A stretch of DNA of 25,596 nucleotides from Promethearchaeota archaeon (GTDB lineage Archaea; Asgardarchaeota; Lokiarchaeia; Sigynarchaeales; SOKP01). Below, one piece after another: positions 1 to 8,961 of this stretch. Where the stretch lies: assembly GCA_019057775.1 (NCBI GenBank), contig JAHLWT010000228.1:1-25596 (forward strand), in the 5' to 3' direction. Every line of letters starts with the position of its first letter. Position 1 is the first letter of the stretch. Both the position numbers and the translations under genes were made by a program. The notes beneath the pieces are model-generated. The model saw only the letters and a list, made by a program, of their open reading frames with translations. It did no database searches and was not told where the DNA came from.

Positions 1-336
1 TTCTAATTTTGCATCAGAAATTTTGTTCCCATGACAAAAATATTTTAGATATTCATAATCGTAACTAAACTGACTTATTTGAGACTTTAAATACTGAATT
101 AAATTTTTGATTAATGTGTGAATTTCCGTTTTCTGATCGGTGGTTAATCCAGTTCTAGTATCATAAGTTTTTTGCTCCTTGTTAATAAAATAATTTGAGT
201 TAGAATATACTTCATCATTAGTAGCGTTAATACCAAAATCAATATCAACATTATTTATTCCACATGTGTTTCTCCTTCTATCATTTAACCTACAATTTTG
301 GTTGTCATTATTGTTTTGAATATTTTCCTCTTCCAT
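1..336 (-). CDS. Unknown hydrophilic protein, 5' part only (cut by window edge)
   Basis: An open frame of 112 codons begins at an ATG at 336-334 and runs off the left edge without a stop. The protein starts MEEENIQNNN and is rich in Asn, Asp, Glu and Lys. It has no membrane segment or signal peptide in the visible part, and Cys residues are scattered rather than in a metal motif. From about residue 68 onward it looks helical (TDQKTEIHTLIKNLIQYLKS), so the N-terminus may be a disordered leader before a helical domain. I do not recognise a family. An AT-rich TATA-like stretch lies at about 361-375, upstream on this strand. It is not part of the next operon, which ends some 490 bases away. Confidence 0.55.
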   Translation of the reverse strand, partial: MEEENIQNNNDNQNCRLNDRRRNTCGINNVDIDFGINATNDEVYSNSNYFINKEQKTYDTRTGLTTDQKTEIHTLIKNLIQYLKSQISQFSYDYEYLKYFCHGNKISDAKLE

Positions 337-823
337 AATATATATTTCTCAATTTTTTTAATATCTATATAAATCGAAGTTATTATGAGATATCTTAACT
401 CGGTTTTTGTTTGAACATTTAAGGTCACGGTCTCTCATAGTAAGATATCCTTTTTCTTTTAGGTATATATAAGCAATAATTATATTTCAAATCTATACAC
501 AATAATAATAAATTTCACACATATAAATTTAAGCGATTTGCAGAGATATATCTATTCATTCGATTTTGCCTTTATAAGTCAATCAAAAATCTTCTAAGAA
601 ATTTTGCCTTTATACTTATTTCATAAAAATTATAGATGATTATCAATGATAGATACTTTATACTACCATAAAGTATAGTTCTAAAGTAGTTTTTTCTTTA
701 GTAAAAAAAATTTTGATCTTGAAATAGAAATATTGTTTTTTGGATATTTTAAGCTAATATATCAAAAAAATCCTATTACTAATTCTTTTCTTATAGAATA
801 TATAGTATGAGAAGATTTCAGAA
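337..823. other. AT-rich intergenic region with a hairpin and a short direct repeat
   Basis: No convincing gene was found on either strand. It contains a 14-bp direct repeat (ATTTTGCCTTTATA at 563-576 and 601-614) and a perfect 9-bp inverted repeat (653-661 and 668-676, spacer ACTACC). The motifs GATATCTTA (389-397) and TAAGATATC (441-449) also form an inverted pair. These may be regulatory or termination elements, but nothing in the sequence proves a function. Confidence 0.5.
653..676. repeat. 9-bp inverted repeat, possible hairpin
   Basis: ATACTTTAT at 653-661 is the exact reverse complement of ATAAAGTAT at 668-676, with a 6-nt loop. It lies about 150 nt beyond the stop of the minus-strand radical SAM gene. 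It could be a transcript-end hairpin or a palindromic protein-binding site. The stem is AT-rich and weak, so either role is uncertain. Confidence 0.35.
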
Positions 824-1972
824 TTAAGAAACCGGTTTCCAGAGAATTCCTAATTTATCCGCATATCTTCTGACTTCTTGCATTTCTTGTGAAGTTGTTC
901 TACGGTTTATCTCAGAATATTCAAATGATTTCCACTGTGGACGATATTGAGACATCAAGTTCACTACAGCATTAGGAAGTTCTTTAGCTATATAATCCAA
1001 AATAGGTTTAGAACAACATTCAATATGTCCGGGCATAACAAGATGACGTATTATCATTTCGCCACTACCCTCATCATGCACCCGCTTGTGATTCCGAGAT
1101 ATAACATCAACATAGTTATCGATACCGGAATATTTCATGGCGCAGGCATTATTTCCATATTTCCAGTCTGGCAAATAGAAATCCATTAGATCGATTATCA
1201 ATGATAATGCCTTATCAGTTAAATAAAAATTTGAGTTCCATAATTGACATATATTTTTTTTTTGATAATTTAAACTTCCTATTATTGTATGAATATTTGG
1301 AATAGGATCTCCTCCTACATAATTAATATTTATTGCACCTTTTTCAACTAGTTTATCAGCAATATGGGCAAGTGATTTTTTATCTGCTTTTTGAGCAACC
1401 TCTTCAATATTTCTTTTTTTCTTCCAGGCTTGGGAGATGTCATAGTTTTGGCAGAATACACACTCGAAGTTACAACCTTGGAAGAAAATTGTCCCACTAG
1501 GAATGAGAGGAGCTTCCTCTCCCATATGCAAGAAGGCGGAAGAGACATAAGATTCTTTAGGAATTAAACAAACTCCTTTTTCTCCCTTAATCCTATTAAT
1601 TTTACATTTTCTCTCACAGAATATACAACTCTCAAGATATTTATTAGCTAGGACTTCAGCTAAGTGAATATAAGATTGTGTAACAATTCCACGATTTTGC
1701 TTTTCATCTATATTTCCTTTTAGTAATTCCCTAAATTCAAGAGATTTTTCTTTCAACAAATTTTCAAGATTTTCAATAGAATCATCTACATCAAACTGGC
1801 ATTCTATGCTTTTTGCAATAATATATCGTGCAAGCTGAGTTCCATCAATTATACCTTTATAATTTGAAAATCTCCTTAAAATTTTTTCATCTTCCCATAC
1901 TGAAACCGAATCCGATCGAAGAAGTCGAAAAACCATGACAATTAGGATTTTAGGTAATTTACTAAATCTCAA
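824..1972 (-). CDS. Radical SAM protein of the PflX type (COG1313-like)
   Basis: Predicted cytosolic radical SAM iron-sulfur protein of the family annotated PflX, related to pyruvate formate-lyase-activating enzymes; substrate unknown. The radical SAM cluster ligands are C167, C171 and C174 (GCNFECVFCQNYDIS). A second Cys set precedes it: C116, C119, C123 and C135 (CIFCERKC followed by GEKGVC), as is usual for this family. YVGGDP at about 218-223 and the late VNLMSQYRP motif also fit COG1313 proteins. The frame opens at a TTG (1972) that overlaps the end of the upstream gene by 11 bases. An ATG at 1936 (MVFRLLRSD) would give 370 residues, and I cannot decide between them. The overlap suggests co-transcription and translational coupling with the GATase-like gene. 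Confidence 0.85.
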   Translation of the reverse strand: MRFSKLPKILIVMVFRLLRSDSVSVWEDEKILRRFSNYKGIIDGTQLARYIIAKSIECQFDVDDSIENLENLLKEKSLEFRELLKGNIDEKQNRGIVTQSYIHLAEVLANKYLESCIFCERKCKINRIKGEKGVCLIPKESYVSSAFLHMGEEAPLIPSGTIFFQGCNFECVFCQNYDISQAWKKKRNIEEVAQKADKKSLAHIADKLVEKGAININYVGGDPIPNIHTIIGSLNYQKKNICQLWNSNFYLTDKALSLIIDLMDFYLPDWKYGNNACAMKYSGIDNYVDVISRNHKRVHDEGSGEMIIRHLVMPGHIECCSKPILDYIAKELPNAVVNLMSQYRPQWKSFEYSEINRRTTSQEMQEVRRYADKLGILWKPVS

Positions 1973-2690
1973 AAGTGAGCCATTCTATAATATTTGACAA
2001 AAATTTTAGATTATCCCCAGCATCTAAGCCAAAATCATCTTCTGTTAACCAATCTGATGAACCTATAGTAACACATCTACCTTCGTAGAAATTTGAAGCA
2101 ACACATATAGGTACGGGTCCAATTGCACTTATAGCATCATCAGCACTATATCTAAACTCTGCTTTTTCAGATGTTACAATTAAATCTTCAACATCTCCTT
2201 CTGTTACAGTAAAAAAAGTACAATTCGGTAAAACTACCTCTGTAATTCCTGTTGTAATCGGATGATTAAATAATTCTGTTACCAAAACATTTTTTTTTTT
2301 CACAAGAAAGTTCGACGGTGCTTCTTGGATAACTCCATTCCAGAATCTTCGTACTCCAGTCACCTTATACAATACTCTCACAGATCCATTTTTCATGGGA
2401 CTATCTCTATCTCCCCTTTCTCCGCTTGTTAAAAATAATCCGCCTCCGCCTCCTATGAATCTTTTGATAGTTCGTAATTCCTCTTGAGTAAATTTATCTG
2501 CTTTTCCATCTTCGGAATGCTGAATATTTCCAATAAAAAGGATATCAAAATCTTCAAGTAGTTCAAAATCTATTGGTCCTTCATTTTTGTCTATGTAATC
2601 TATCTCATAGTCGTCTTCTGATAATGAAAATTCAGGAAATTCTTCTATTTTCTCCTTATGAGATAAATCTACTAATATTCTATAGGTCAT
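1962..2690 (-). CDS. Class I glutamine amidotransferase-like / IFT52-GldG-like domain protein
   Basis: A 242-residue soluble protein with the alternating strand/helix pattern of the ThuA/GldG/IFT52 branch of the class I amidotransferase-like fold. The diagnostic part is DFDILFIGN (about 48-56), FTQEELRTIKRFIGGGGGLFLTSGERGD (about 67-94) and a late ASNFYEGRCVTIGSSDWLTED segment. No catalytic Cys in a GxCxG nucleophile elbow is visible, so it is probably a binding or scaffolding domain rather than an active glutaminase. The ATG at 2690 is the obvious start. The next gene, a PflX-type radical SAM protein, overlaps its 3' end on the same strand, so the two are probably one operon. The exact subfamily is inferred from pattern only. 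Confidence 0.6.
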   Translation of the reverse strand: MTYRILVDLSHKEKIEEFPEFSLSEDDYEIDYIDKNEGPIDFELLEDFDILFIGNIQHSEDGKADKFTQEELRTIKRFIGGGGGLFLTSGERGDRDSPMKNGSVRVLYKVTGVRRFWNGVIQEAPSNFLVKKKNVLVTELFNHPITTGITEVVLPNCTFFTVTEGDVEDLIVTSEKAEFRYSADDAISAIGPVPICVASNFYEGRCVTIGSSDWLTEDDFGLDAGDNLKFLSNIIEWLTFEI

Positions 2691-2913
2691 CTTAACAGTA
2701 CTTTGTCTTATTTCAATATTATTTCAGTTTTAGTTGATAATTCTACGATCTTTCCAGAGATAATCCTTCAATCTTTAGAATGTTAAATTTAATTTGATAA
2801 GAATATGCTATTACTATTATTAAATATTTTCTTTTAAATTTTTTTAAATAGTAATTAAAATAGATAAAACTTAAATGAGAGGAGAAAAGTAGTGAAAATT
2901 AGGCAGTGAGATT

Positions 2914-3609
2914 TTATATTGGTATAAATACTCTCTCTGCTGGTCCTTCTTTCTTAATAACAACTAAATCGATACCATTCCCCGAATACATGTCCCGTAT
3001 GATAGAGCTAGTTATAGCCTTCTTTATTAGCTCTTTCCCTTCTTTAATGGATAAGTCGGCTTTATACTTTGCCTCTAGGACCCCATAAGAGTAGCTCTGA
3101 CCACTTCCTACTGCGCAGAATTTAGTTGCAGGTAATATTGACCCATATGCACTAATATTTAAAATTACTGGTCCCTCTTCTTCAGTAACTCCCCCTAATA
3201 TAAGACCCACTTGAAAGGGAAACATTTTATTCTGATATAATATATTTGATAACAATTTTCCAGCTGATTTTACTTTTATTGGTTTATTATCATGTTTTAA
3301 TTGATATATTGTTGTTTCGGCTCTTAGGATGTCTACAAGGTAAAGACAATCAGCTACAGATCCAGCAATAGTTAACCAGAGATGCTCCTGAATTTTATGC
3401 AGCTTTTCAGCAGTTTTACTAGCTACAAAATAGGACATTGTAGCTCTTTTATCAGTTCCTAATATAATTGCATCTTTACATGTTAAACCCGCTGTAGTTG
3501 TCCCTGTTTTATAAGTTTGAGACACAATATTTTGAGATTTTGATACATGAATTCCCGAATTTCCCATTAATTCAGAATTGATAGGTTTTAAGAAATCTTC
3601 TTTTCTCAT
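2914..3609 (-). CDS. psmB: Proteasome beta subunit
   Basis: Catalytic beta subunit of the archaeal 20S proteasome, which degrades proteins inside the cytosolic barrel as an N-terminal-threonine hydrolase. A 36-residue propeptide ends in KTG, and autocleavage before T37 would expose the nucleophile. Counting T37 as 1, the other catalytic residues fall exactly where expected: D53 is D17 (GTDKRAT) and K69 is K33 (KTAEKLHKI). The late GSGQSYSYG motif corresponds to the conserved SGSG region. Length and architecture are normal for an archaeal beta subunit. The ATG start is at 3609. The gene is alone on this strand and divergent from the geranylgeranyl reductase gene, sharing a 158-bp AT-rich promoter region. 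No alpha subunit is in the window. Confidence 0.96.
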   Translation of the reverse strand: MRKEDFLKPINSELMGNSGIHVSKSQNIVSQTYKTGTTTAGLTCKDAIILGTDKRATMSYFVASKTAEKLHKIQEHLWLTIAGSVADCLYLVDILRAETTIYQLKHDNKPIKVKSAGKLLSNILYQNKMFPFQVGLILGGVTEEEGPVILNISAYGSILPATKFCAVGSGQSYSYGVLEAKYKADLSIKEGKELIKKAITSSIIRDMYSGNGIDLVVIKKEGPAERVFIPI

Positions 3610-3767
3610 AATTTCTTTAAGGAACTCTTGTTTTAATAATTTTTTTTAATTTTTTATAAATCCAAATGATTTGAGGGACTTAAGAGAAACAAGAGAAGAA
3701 TTTTAAAACAATATTTTAATTTTCCATACCTAATCTAATAAATACTATATCAAAATTCTAATTTTGA

Positions 3768-4943
3768 ATGATCATTATGTATGACGTAATAATTTCTGGA
3801 GCAGGACCTGCGGGGTCAAAGTGTGCTGAAATCTTGGCAAAAAAAGGGTATAAAACTGCTTTAATTGATAGAGATATTACTTGGCGTAAACCATGCGGTG
3901 GTGCTGTATCTTCTAAGATTTTTAAGTATTATCCCCAACTTCGAAAAGCGAATTTTCATCAAATAAGGGGAATATCTATGTATTCATCAGATTTTCATAG
4001 ATTCAGCTATAAATGGAAGGATGTTGCGAATTATTCAATAAATGTAGATCGCTTGAAATTTGATAATTTTATAAGGAATATTGCTATCGATGCTGGTGCG
4101 GATTTAATTGATAAAAATTTATCATATGACTTTATTCTGAAGAATGATAAAAAAATTGGAATCAAGACAAAATCTCCAAACGGAACTCAGGAATACAGAG
4201 GAAAAATAATCATTATAGCAGATGGAATGAGTTCTAAACTAACTATTAAGCTTGGAATTAGAAAAAATATTGAAGAACTAGGATTTGGCAAATGTGCTAT
4301 AATGGAAGGAAAGAGTAATCTTGATGAGCATACTATGTATATTTTTTTTAAAAGTTATATGGGATACGGGTGGCTTTTTCCTTTAAGTAAGAATAAATTC
4401 AATGTAGGATGCGGTACTTTTGGTAAAGATCATTTAAAATATAATTTAAATCAGGTTTATTCAGAATTTTTTAAAGATCCTGAAATTAAAAAATATCTTC
4501 CTCAATCTAATTATACTAAAATTTGGGAAGCGGCTTATCCACTCCCTGCTTTAGGTGTGAAAGATAAAAATCTTTATCAAGATAATATTATGATCATTGG
4601 AGATGCTGCAGGCTTTGTTTCCCCTATAAGTGGTGAAGGAATTTCTTCAAGTGTAGTTTCAGGAAAAGCTGCAGCAGAAACGGCAATTAAAGCTCTTGAA
4701 GACGGAGATATATCAAACAAGACAATGAGGAAATATAAATCTCACCCCTCAGTGAAGAGGATCATCCGAAATTTCAAATTAAAACGATCTTTAGTCGATT
4801 TCTTTTTTGAACATAAAGGAAGGAATATATCTAAGATGTTTGAATTAGCAGAAATTGATAATGAGTTTAGAGATGAAGTAGTAAATAGTTTTCTGTTTAA
4901 TCGCACGCCTTCAAAAGAATTCTTACTCAAAATAAAATATTGA
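3768..4943 (+). CDS. Geranylgeranyl reductase family FAD-dependent oxidoreductase
   Basis: FAD-dependent oxidoreductase of the geranylgeranyl reductase family. In archaea, members of this family saturate the isoprenoid chains of membrane lipids, respiratory quinones or dolichols. The N-terminal dinucleotide-binding motif is GAGPAG at 11-16, followed by the family PCGGAV motif at 42-47. The second FAD motif, GDAAGFVSPISGEGIS, lies near residue 277. The length of 391 residues is typical. Two ATGs four codons apart (3768 and 3777) are possible starts; the second gives MYDVIISGAG. Its stop overlaps the TTG start of the following transporter gene by 4 bases, so the two are probably translated together. 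Lipid saturation is the most likely role, but the substrate cannot be read from the sequence. Confidence 0.92.
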   Translation: MIIMYDVIISGAGPAGSKCAEILAKKGYKTALIDRDITWRKPCGGAVSSKIFKYYPQLRKANFHQIRGISMYSSDFHRFSYKWKDVANYSINVDRLKFDNFIRNIAIDAGADLIDKNLSYDFILKNDKKIGIKTKSPNGTQEYRGKIIIIADGMSSKLTIKLGIRKNIEELGFGKCAIMEGKSNLDEHTMYIFFKSYMGYGWLFPLSKNKFNVGCGTFGKDHLKYNLNQVYSEFFKDPEIKKYLPQSNYTKIWEAAYPLPALGVKDKNLYQDNIMIIGDAAGFVSPISGEGISSSVVSGKAAAETAIKALEDGDISNKTMRKYKSHPSVKRIIRNFKLKRSLVDFFFEHKGRNISKMFELAEIDNEFRDEVVNSFLFNRTPSKEFLLKIKY

Positions 4944-5890
4944 CGAGGTTATTTAGCATAGAATTAATAGGATTTATTTTGACCTTTGATGCTATTTTTA
5001 CATGGGCGCTAGCTAGCTTAGTATATAAATGGGGTCTTGAAAGAACTGAACCAAAAGCTAATTTATTTTTTAGACTCTGCTGTATTAGTATAGGAACTTT
5101 TATATTTTCTTTAATCTTTGGAAATTATTTTTTGTTTAGAAATCTTAATTCACAAGTTCTTATTGATTACTTAATTGCTTGTCTAATATCAGGTTTAAGT
5201 GTTACGATAGGAGATTTACTCTATTACATGTCATTAAAAAAGATCGATGCTTCACGTACCTATCCTCTCGTCCAACTCTCACTTGTTTTTGTAATTTTCT
5301 TTTCTGTCATATTTCTAGGTGAAGAGATCTCATTTCCAATTTTATTAGGTGGTGGATTAATACTATCAAGTGTTTTTATACTAAGTTCGAAAGATAAATC
5401 TGAAAAGATAGATAAAAAACGAAGTTTAAAAGAAAAAATTTCAGAAGATTTAATTATAGGGGTATTACTAGCAATTGGTTGCGCTTTTTTCTGGGGTTTG
5501 TCATATGTTTCATTCAACCAAGCCAGAATTTTAACTGGAGATGTGTTTATATCCAATTTCATTAGAGTAAGTTTTGGTGTGATCGCAATAGCAATATTAG
5601 GAATTAATCAAAAGGAATATTATTCAGGATTTAAAAAAGAAAATAGGGATAGGCGGAAGTATTTCATATATATTGGAATAGCAGGGATTTTATCTTTAGG
5701 TTTCGCAGATGCTATATATATTAAAGCTGCAGAAATTAATGGGTTAATTTTAACATCTGTAATTACAGCAAATACTCCTATGGTTCAGCAACTTCTTTCG
5801 ATTTTAATTCTGAAAGAAAAATTTCGTAAACGGTTTTTAATTGCAGTTATATTAATTATTATAGGTAATTACATCATCATCTTTTTATAA
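4940..5890 (+). CDS. EamA/DMT-family transporter
   Basis: Integral membrane transporter of the drug/metabolite superfamily with about ten predicted membrane helices in two EamA repeats. The first repeat covers about residues 7-150. A charged loop (SSKDKSEKIDKKRSLKEK, about 148-165) follows, and the second repeat runs to the end. The typical end-of-repeat pattern, a hydrophobic helix then LGEE or LKEKF, is present twice (VIFLGEEIS near 125 and ILILKEKFRKRF near 289). The start is a TTG that overlaps the stop of the reductase gene (TATTGACG), and translation coupled to that gene is likely. The substrate cannot be predicted; family members export amino acids, nucleotide sugars or metabolites. 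Confidence 0.88.
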   Translation: MTRLFSIELIGFILTFDAIFTWALASLVYKWGLERTEPKANLFFRLCCISIGTFIFSLIFGNYFLFRNLNSQVLIDYLIACLISGLSVTIGDLLYYMSLKKIDASRTYPLVQLSLVFVIFFSVIFLGEEISFPILLGGGLILSSVFILSSKDKSEKIDKKRSLKEKISEDLIIGVLLAIGCAFFWGLSYVSFNQARILTGDVFISNFIRVSFGVIAIAILGINQKEYYSGFKKENRDRRKYFIYIGIAGILSLGFADAIYIKAAEINGLILTSVITANTPMVQQLLSILILKEKFRKRFLIAVILIIIGNYIIIFL

Positions 5891-6041
5891 GTCTTGAATA
5901 AAACATGATATTTTGTTATGAATCCAGTTTGTTAAAAGATTAAAACTTATATGAATATTCAAACAGAATAAAGAAAAGTGATAGTAACAATAATGTTATT
6001 TAAAATCTTAAAATTGAATTTATGAGATTTAGATTATTTTG

Positions 6042-6194
6042 ATGCTAGATTTAATTGACAAGAATAAAATTCGCGCTGATGATTATATCACTAGTTTGAT
6101 GATTTCAATGTATATATTATATGCAATTTTTTTTACATTGGAGGCTTTTGTGTCAATTATTGTATATCCATTAGTAGCTTTAGTAGTCACCTGA
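6042..6194 (+). pseudogene. Possible 5' part of a frameshifted membrane protein (50 codons)
   Basis: ATG at 6042 opens a 50-residue frame beginning MLDLIDKNKIRADDY, followed by one strong hydrophobic segment of about 30 residues (SLMISMYILYAIFF through YPLVALVV). It ends in a TGA at 6192-6194. The reading frame of the downstream membrane protein is already open from about 6182, in a different phase, and continues as SHLNLKDYKWFLKKNRGND. The two parts would join by a single shift near 6180-6194, where TTAGTAG occurs twice. Either this is one gene broken by an indel or sequencing error, or it is a separate small membrane protein. I favour one broken gene, with modest confidence. Confidence 0.45.
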
Positions 6195-6718
6195 ATCTTA
6201 AAGATTATAAATGGTTTTTAAAAAAAAACCGTGGGAACGATAGTAACCTTAATAAAATTTTATTGGGAATAATTTACATAATATTTGGGTGGTTTTTTAT
6301 AAATAACACACTAAATCAACCGAATATTACTCCTAACTTCATAATTACATTAATTGCTTTTCCAATGATGATTGTTGGAATGGCAGGTATCATTAAAGGG
6401 ATTTTAATTGATATTTATTCAGCAAAATATCGTGTTTTGAATATCCTAATGGGGCTAGTTACTTTAATATTTTCCTTCATGACTTTTGCTTCAACGGAAG
6501 AAAATTACATAATATATATTCTAACTCTTTCAACTGTCTTTCTAATTAATATTTTAAGTAGAGCGGCATTATACCTTAGTGAATATGGACTGTCTCTCAT
6601 TCACATCAAAAATTTTAAACTCTTCTTTTATATTATTTCTGATTATATCTTGTATATTGATATTGATGGTAATATAGTACAAGTAAGATTGAATAATCGA
6701 ATAAATATAGAAGATTAA
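6182..6718 (+). CDS. Unknown multi-pass membrane protein
   Basis: Hydrophobic protein of unknown family. The frame contains a TTG at 6263 that would start a 151-residue protein (MGIIYIIFGWFF), but it is open and protein-like from about 6182. Four membrane helices are visible after 6263: about residues 1-14, 25-46, 58-75 and 84-100. A short hydrophilic C-terminus ends in DIDGNIVQVRLNNRINIED. The upstream segment SHLNLKDYKWFLKKNRGNDSN would be a cytoplasmic loop linking to the hydrophobic helix coded in another frame at 6042-6194. It lies alone between the EamA transporter and the aminotransferase gene. No motif suggests a function. Confidence 0.55.
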   Translation, partial: SSHLNLKDYKWFLKKNRGNDSNLNKILLGIIYIIFGWFFINNTLNQPNITPNFIITLIAFPMMIVGMAGIIKGILIDIYSAKYRVLNILMGLVTLIFSFMTFASTEENYIIYILTLSTVFLINILSRAALYLSEYGLSLIHIKNFKLFFYIISDYILYIDIDGNIVQVRLNNRINIED

Positions 6719-6851
6719 TTTTTTTTTTTCTTTCGATGATGTATACAATTTTATAAAAGAGGAAGCATATGATAAAAAATATAGTAAAACTCAATACTAT
6801 TACAATATAAATTTAAGAATTAACAATAAAAACATATATGTTGATAAAATC

Positions 6852-7964
6852 ATGCCTGAAATTCATTTTAATAAGGAAGAAGGCTCTCAGTTAAAGTTAT
6901 TTACCCCCGGACCCGTGCATGTACCTGAAAGAATTTTAAACGAAATGGCTAAAGCAAATGATACTCATCGTTCAAAACCCTATTCAGAGATGCACAAAAT
7001 TGTTACAGATGGACTTCAAAAGGTATTGTACACTAAAAATGAATGTTTAATATTTACTTCTAGTGCTACAGGAATAATGGAAGCATGTGTACGAAATTTG
7101 GTAAAAGCTGAAGAAAAAGCATTATTTCTTTCAATTGGAGCATTTGGAGATCGCTGGCATCAAATCGGTACAACTAACGGTAAGAATTCCATGAAGGAAG
7201 GCGTTGAGTGGGGTAAACCTATTACTCCGGAATTTCTTCAGGAAGTTATAAGCAAAGATAAGTATTCAGTTGTTTTTATTCAAGCAAATGAAACTTCTAC
7301 GGGAGTATACAACCCAATTGATGATTTAATTCCAATTATTAAGGATTATGGTGCTTTAGCTTGTGTCGATGCAACATCATCAATGGCAGGAATTAAAGTT
7401 GAGGTTGACAAAATTGGAATTGATGTCTGCTTAGCCTCAGTACAAAAGTGTTTTTCAGTCCCTCCGGGACTTGCGATATGTTCAATTTCGAATGATGCTA
7501 TTGAAAAAACGTCCCAAGTGAAAAATCGAGGCTTGTATTTCGATTTTCTCAGTTTATTAAAAAAAAATAAAGATCACCAAACTCCAACTACACCACCTAT
7601 TCCTCAAATAAGAGCTTTAGCTTCTCAAATAGATAATATTTTAAATCAAGAAGGATTAGAAAATAGATTTGAACGGCATAAGAACTTGGGAGAAACTACT
7701 AGGAAATGGGTAGTAGATAATGGTTTTGAAATGTTTTCAGAAAAAGAATTTGAGTCAAACACGGTATCTGCTATTAATAATTCATTGAATCTTAATATTG
7801 GGAAAATTGTTTCCACTTTATTGGAAAATGGCTATAGAATTGTCAATGGATACGGCTCATTAAGAGATAAAACATTTAGAATTGGACACATGGGCGAAAT
7901 AACTGTAAACTCTTTGCAAGAGATGTTAAAAGTCCTCACGGATATCGTTTCAGAATTAAAATAA
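6852..7964 (+). CDS. Class V PLP aminotransferase (serine/alanine-glyoxylate or phosphoserine aminotransferase type)
   Basis: Pyridoxal-phosphate enzyme of aminotransferase class V, subgroup of alanine/serine-glyoxylate aminotransferases. The N-terminus carries the typical LFTPGPVHVPERIL. SSATG at 70-74 would bind the cofactor phosphate, D173 (CVDATSSMAG) would contact the pyridine nitrogen, and K199 (SVQKCFSVPPGL) would form the internal aldimine. At 370 residues it has the usual length. It is followed 55 bases later on the same strand by a D-3-phosphoglycerate dehydrogenase gene. It therefore probably supplies the transamination step of serine synthesis, making phosphoserine or serine from the keto acid. 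Archaeal enzymes of this class are known to accept phosphohydroxypyruvate. The exact substrate is an inference from context. Confidence 0.9.
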   Translation: MPEIHFNKEEGSQLKLFTPGPVHVPERILNEMAKANDTHRSKPYSEMHKIVTDGLQKVLYTKNECLIFTSSATGIMEACVRNLVKAEEKALFLSIGAFGDRWHQIGTTNGKNSMKEGVEWGKPITPEFLQEVISKDKYSVVFIQANETSTGVYNPIDDLIPIIKDYGALACVDATSSMAGIKVEVDKIGIDVCLASVQKCFSVPPGLAICSISNDAIEKTSQVKNRGLYFDFLSLLKKNKDHQTPTTPPIPQIRALASQIDNILNQEGLENRFERHKNLGETTRKWVVDNGFEMFSEKEFESNTVSAINNSLNLNIGKIVSTLLENGYRIVNGYGSLRDKTFRIGHMGEITVNSLQEMLKVLTDIVSELK

Positions 7965-8019
7965 TAAATTTTTATCATTTTTTTTAAAATTAAAATAATT
8001 CAAATCAAAGTGAAGTATT

Positions 8020-8952
8020 TTGAAAGTATTAATTAGTGATAAACTCCAAGAAGAAGGAATAAAAGTATTTGAAGATAATGGATTTGAAGTTGTCAAGAAT
8101 TATACTATCAATAATGAGGAATTAAAGGAGGAGATTGCAGAATACGATGGTATCGTCGTGCGTTCAAGAACTAAATTAACTTCAGAAGTTTTGGTAAACG
8201 CAAAGAACCTTAAAGTAATTGGAAGGGCCGGTGTGGGACTAGATAATGTTGATTTACATAAAGCAGCAGAACTAAACATTGAAGTATTGAATACTCCTGA
8301 AGCTCCTGCCATAACTGTGGCAGAGTTTGCCCTAGGATTAATATTTAGCTTAGCGCGACATATTTCAAATGCTGATCGAACCATGCATATTGGAGAATGG
8401 AACAAGAGCCAATATTTAGGATATACATTAAACGGAAAAAAATTAGGATTAATTGGATTTGGAAACATCGCAAAAGCATTATCCAACAGAGCATTAGCAT
8501 TGGGAATGGATGTTGGCGTTTATTCCAGATTTAGCAAGGGACCAAAAGCGGTAGAAGAAGCGAAGCAAATGGGATGTAAAATTTATAATTCAGTTGAAGA
8601 TTTATTAAAGGACGCTCAAATTGTATCTCTACACCTTCCTGCTACTCCCCAAACTGAAAATATAATTAATGAAAGTAGATTAAAATTAATGAGCGAAGGA
8701 TCCATTATTATTAATACAGCGAGGGGAAAACTCATTGATGAGAAAGCATTGTTGAATTCTCTGAAAAACAAGGATATAGGGGGAGCCGCTCTTGATGTTT
8801 TTAGAGAAGAACCTCTTAAAAATGAAGAATTAATGAATTTTAAAGGAAATTTGATTCTTACACCCCATATAGCAAGCCAATCTAAAGAAAACCAAGTTCA
8901 AGCAGCAGTTATGATTGCTGAAAAAATTTCAAATTTCCTAAAAAATAAATAA
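8020..8952 (+). CDS. serA: D-3-phosphoglycerate dehydrogenase, short form
   Basis: NAD-dependent D-2-hydroxyacid dehydrogenase that oxidises 3-phosphoglycerate to 3-phosphohydroxypyruvate, the first step of phosphorylated serine synthesis. The nucleotide-binding motif is GLIGFGNI at 143-150. The catalytic triad is R235 (NTARGKLID), E264 (FREEPL) and H283 (TPHIAS). IGRAGVGLDNVD at 67-78 and NTPEAPAITVAE at 91-102 are typical of SerA rather than other dehydrogenases of the family. At 310 residues it is the short form, with no C-terminal ACT or ASB domain, so direct serine feedback through ACT is not expected. The start is a TTG (8020). It pairs with the aminotransferase upstream and converges with the DUF1015 gene 9 bases away. 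Confidence 0.93.
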   Translation: MKVLISDKLQEEGIKVFEDNGFEVVKNYTINNEELKEEIAEYDGIVVRSRTKLTSEVLVNAKNLKVIGRAGVGLDNVDLHKAAELNIEVLNTPEAPAITVAEFALGLIFSLARHISNADRTMHIGEWNKSQYLGYTLNGKKLGLIGFGNIAKALSNRALALGMDVGVYSRFSKGPKAVEEAKQMGCKIYNSVEDLLKDAQIVSLHLPATPQTENIINESRLKLMSEGSIIINTARGKLIDEKALLNSLKNKDIGGAALDVFREEPLKNEELMNFKGNLILTPHIASQSKENQVQAAVMIAEKISNFLKNK

Positions 8953-8961
8953 AATAATATC

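Noticed and set aside
824..1972. The radical SAM protein as the maturase of the sulfatase.
   Set aside because: It has the PflX-type Cys pattern and lacks the two C-terminal auxiliary-cluster Cys motifs expected of anaerobic sulfatase-maturating enzymes.
8100..8486. A 128-codon minus-strand frame inside serA.
   Set aside because: It is the antisense shadow of a clear dehydrogenase gene.
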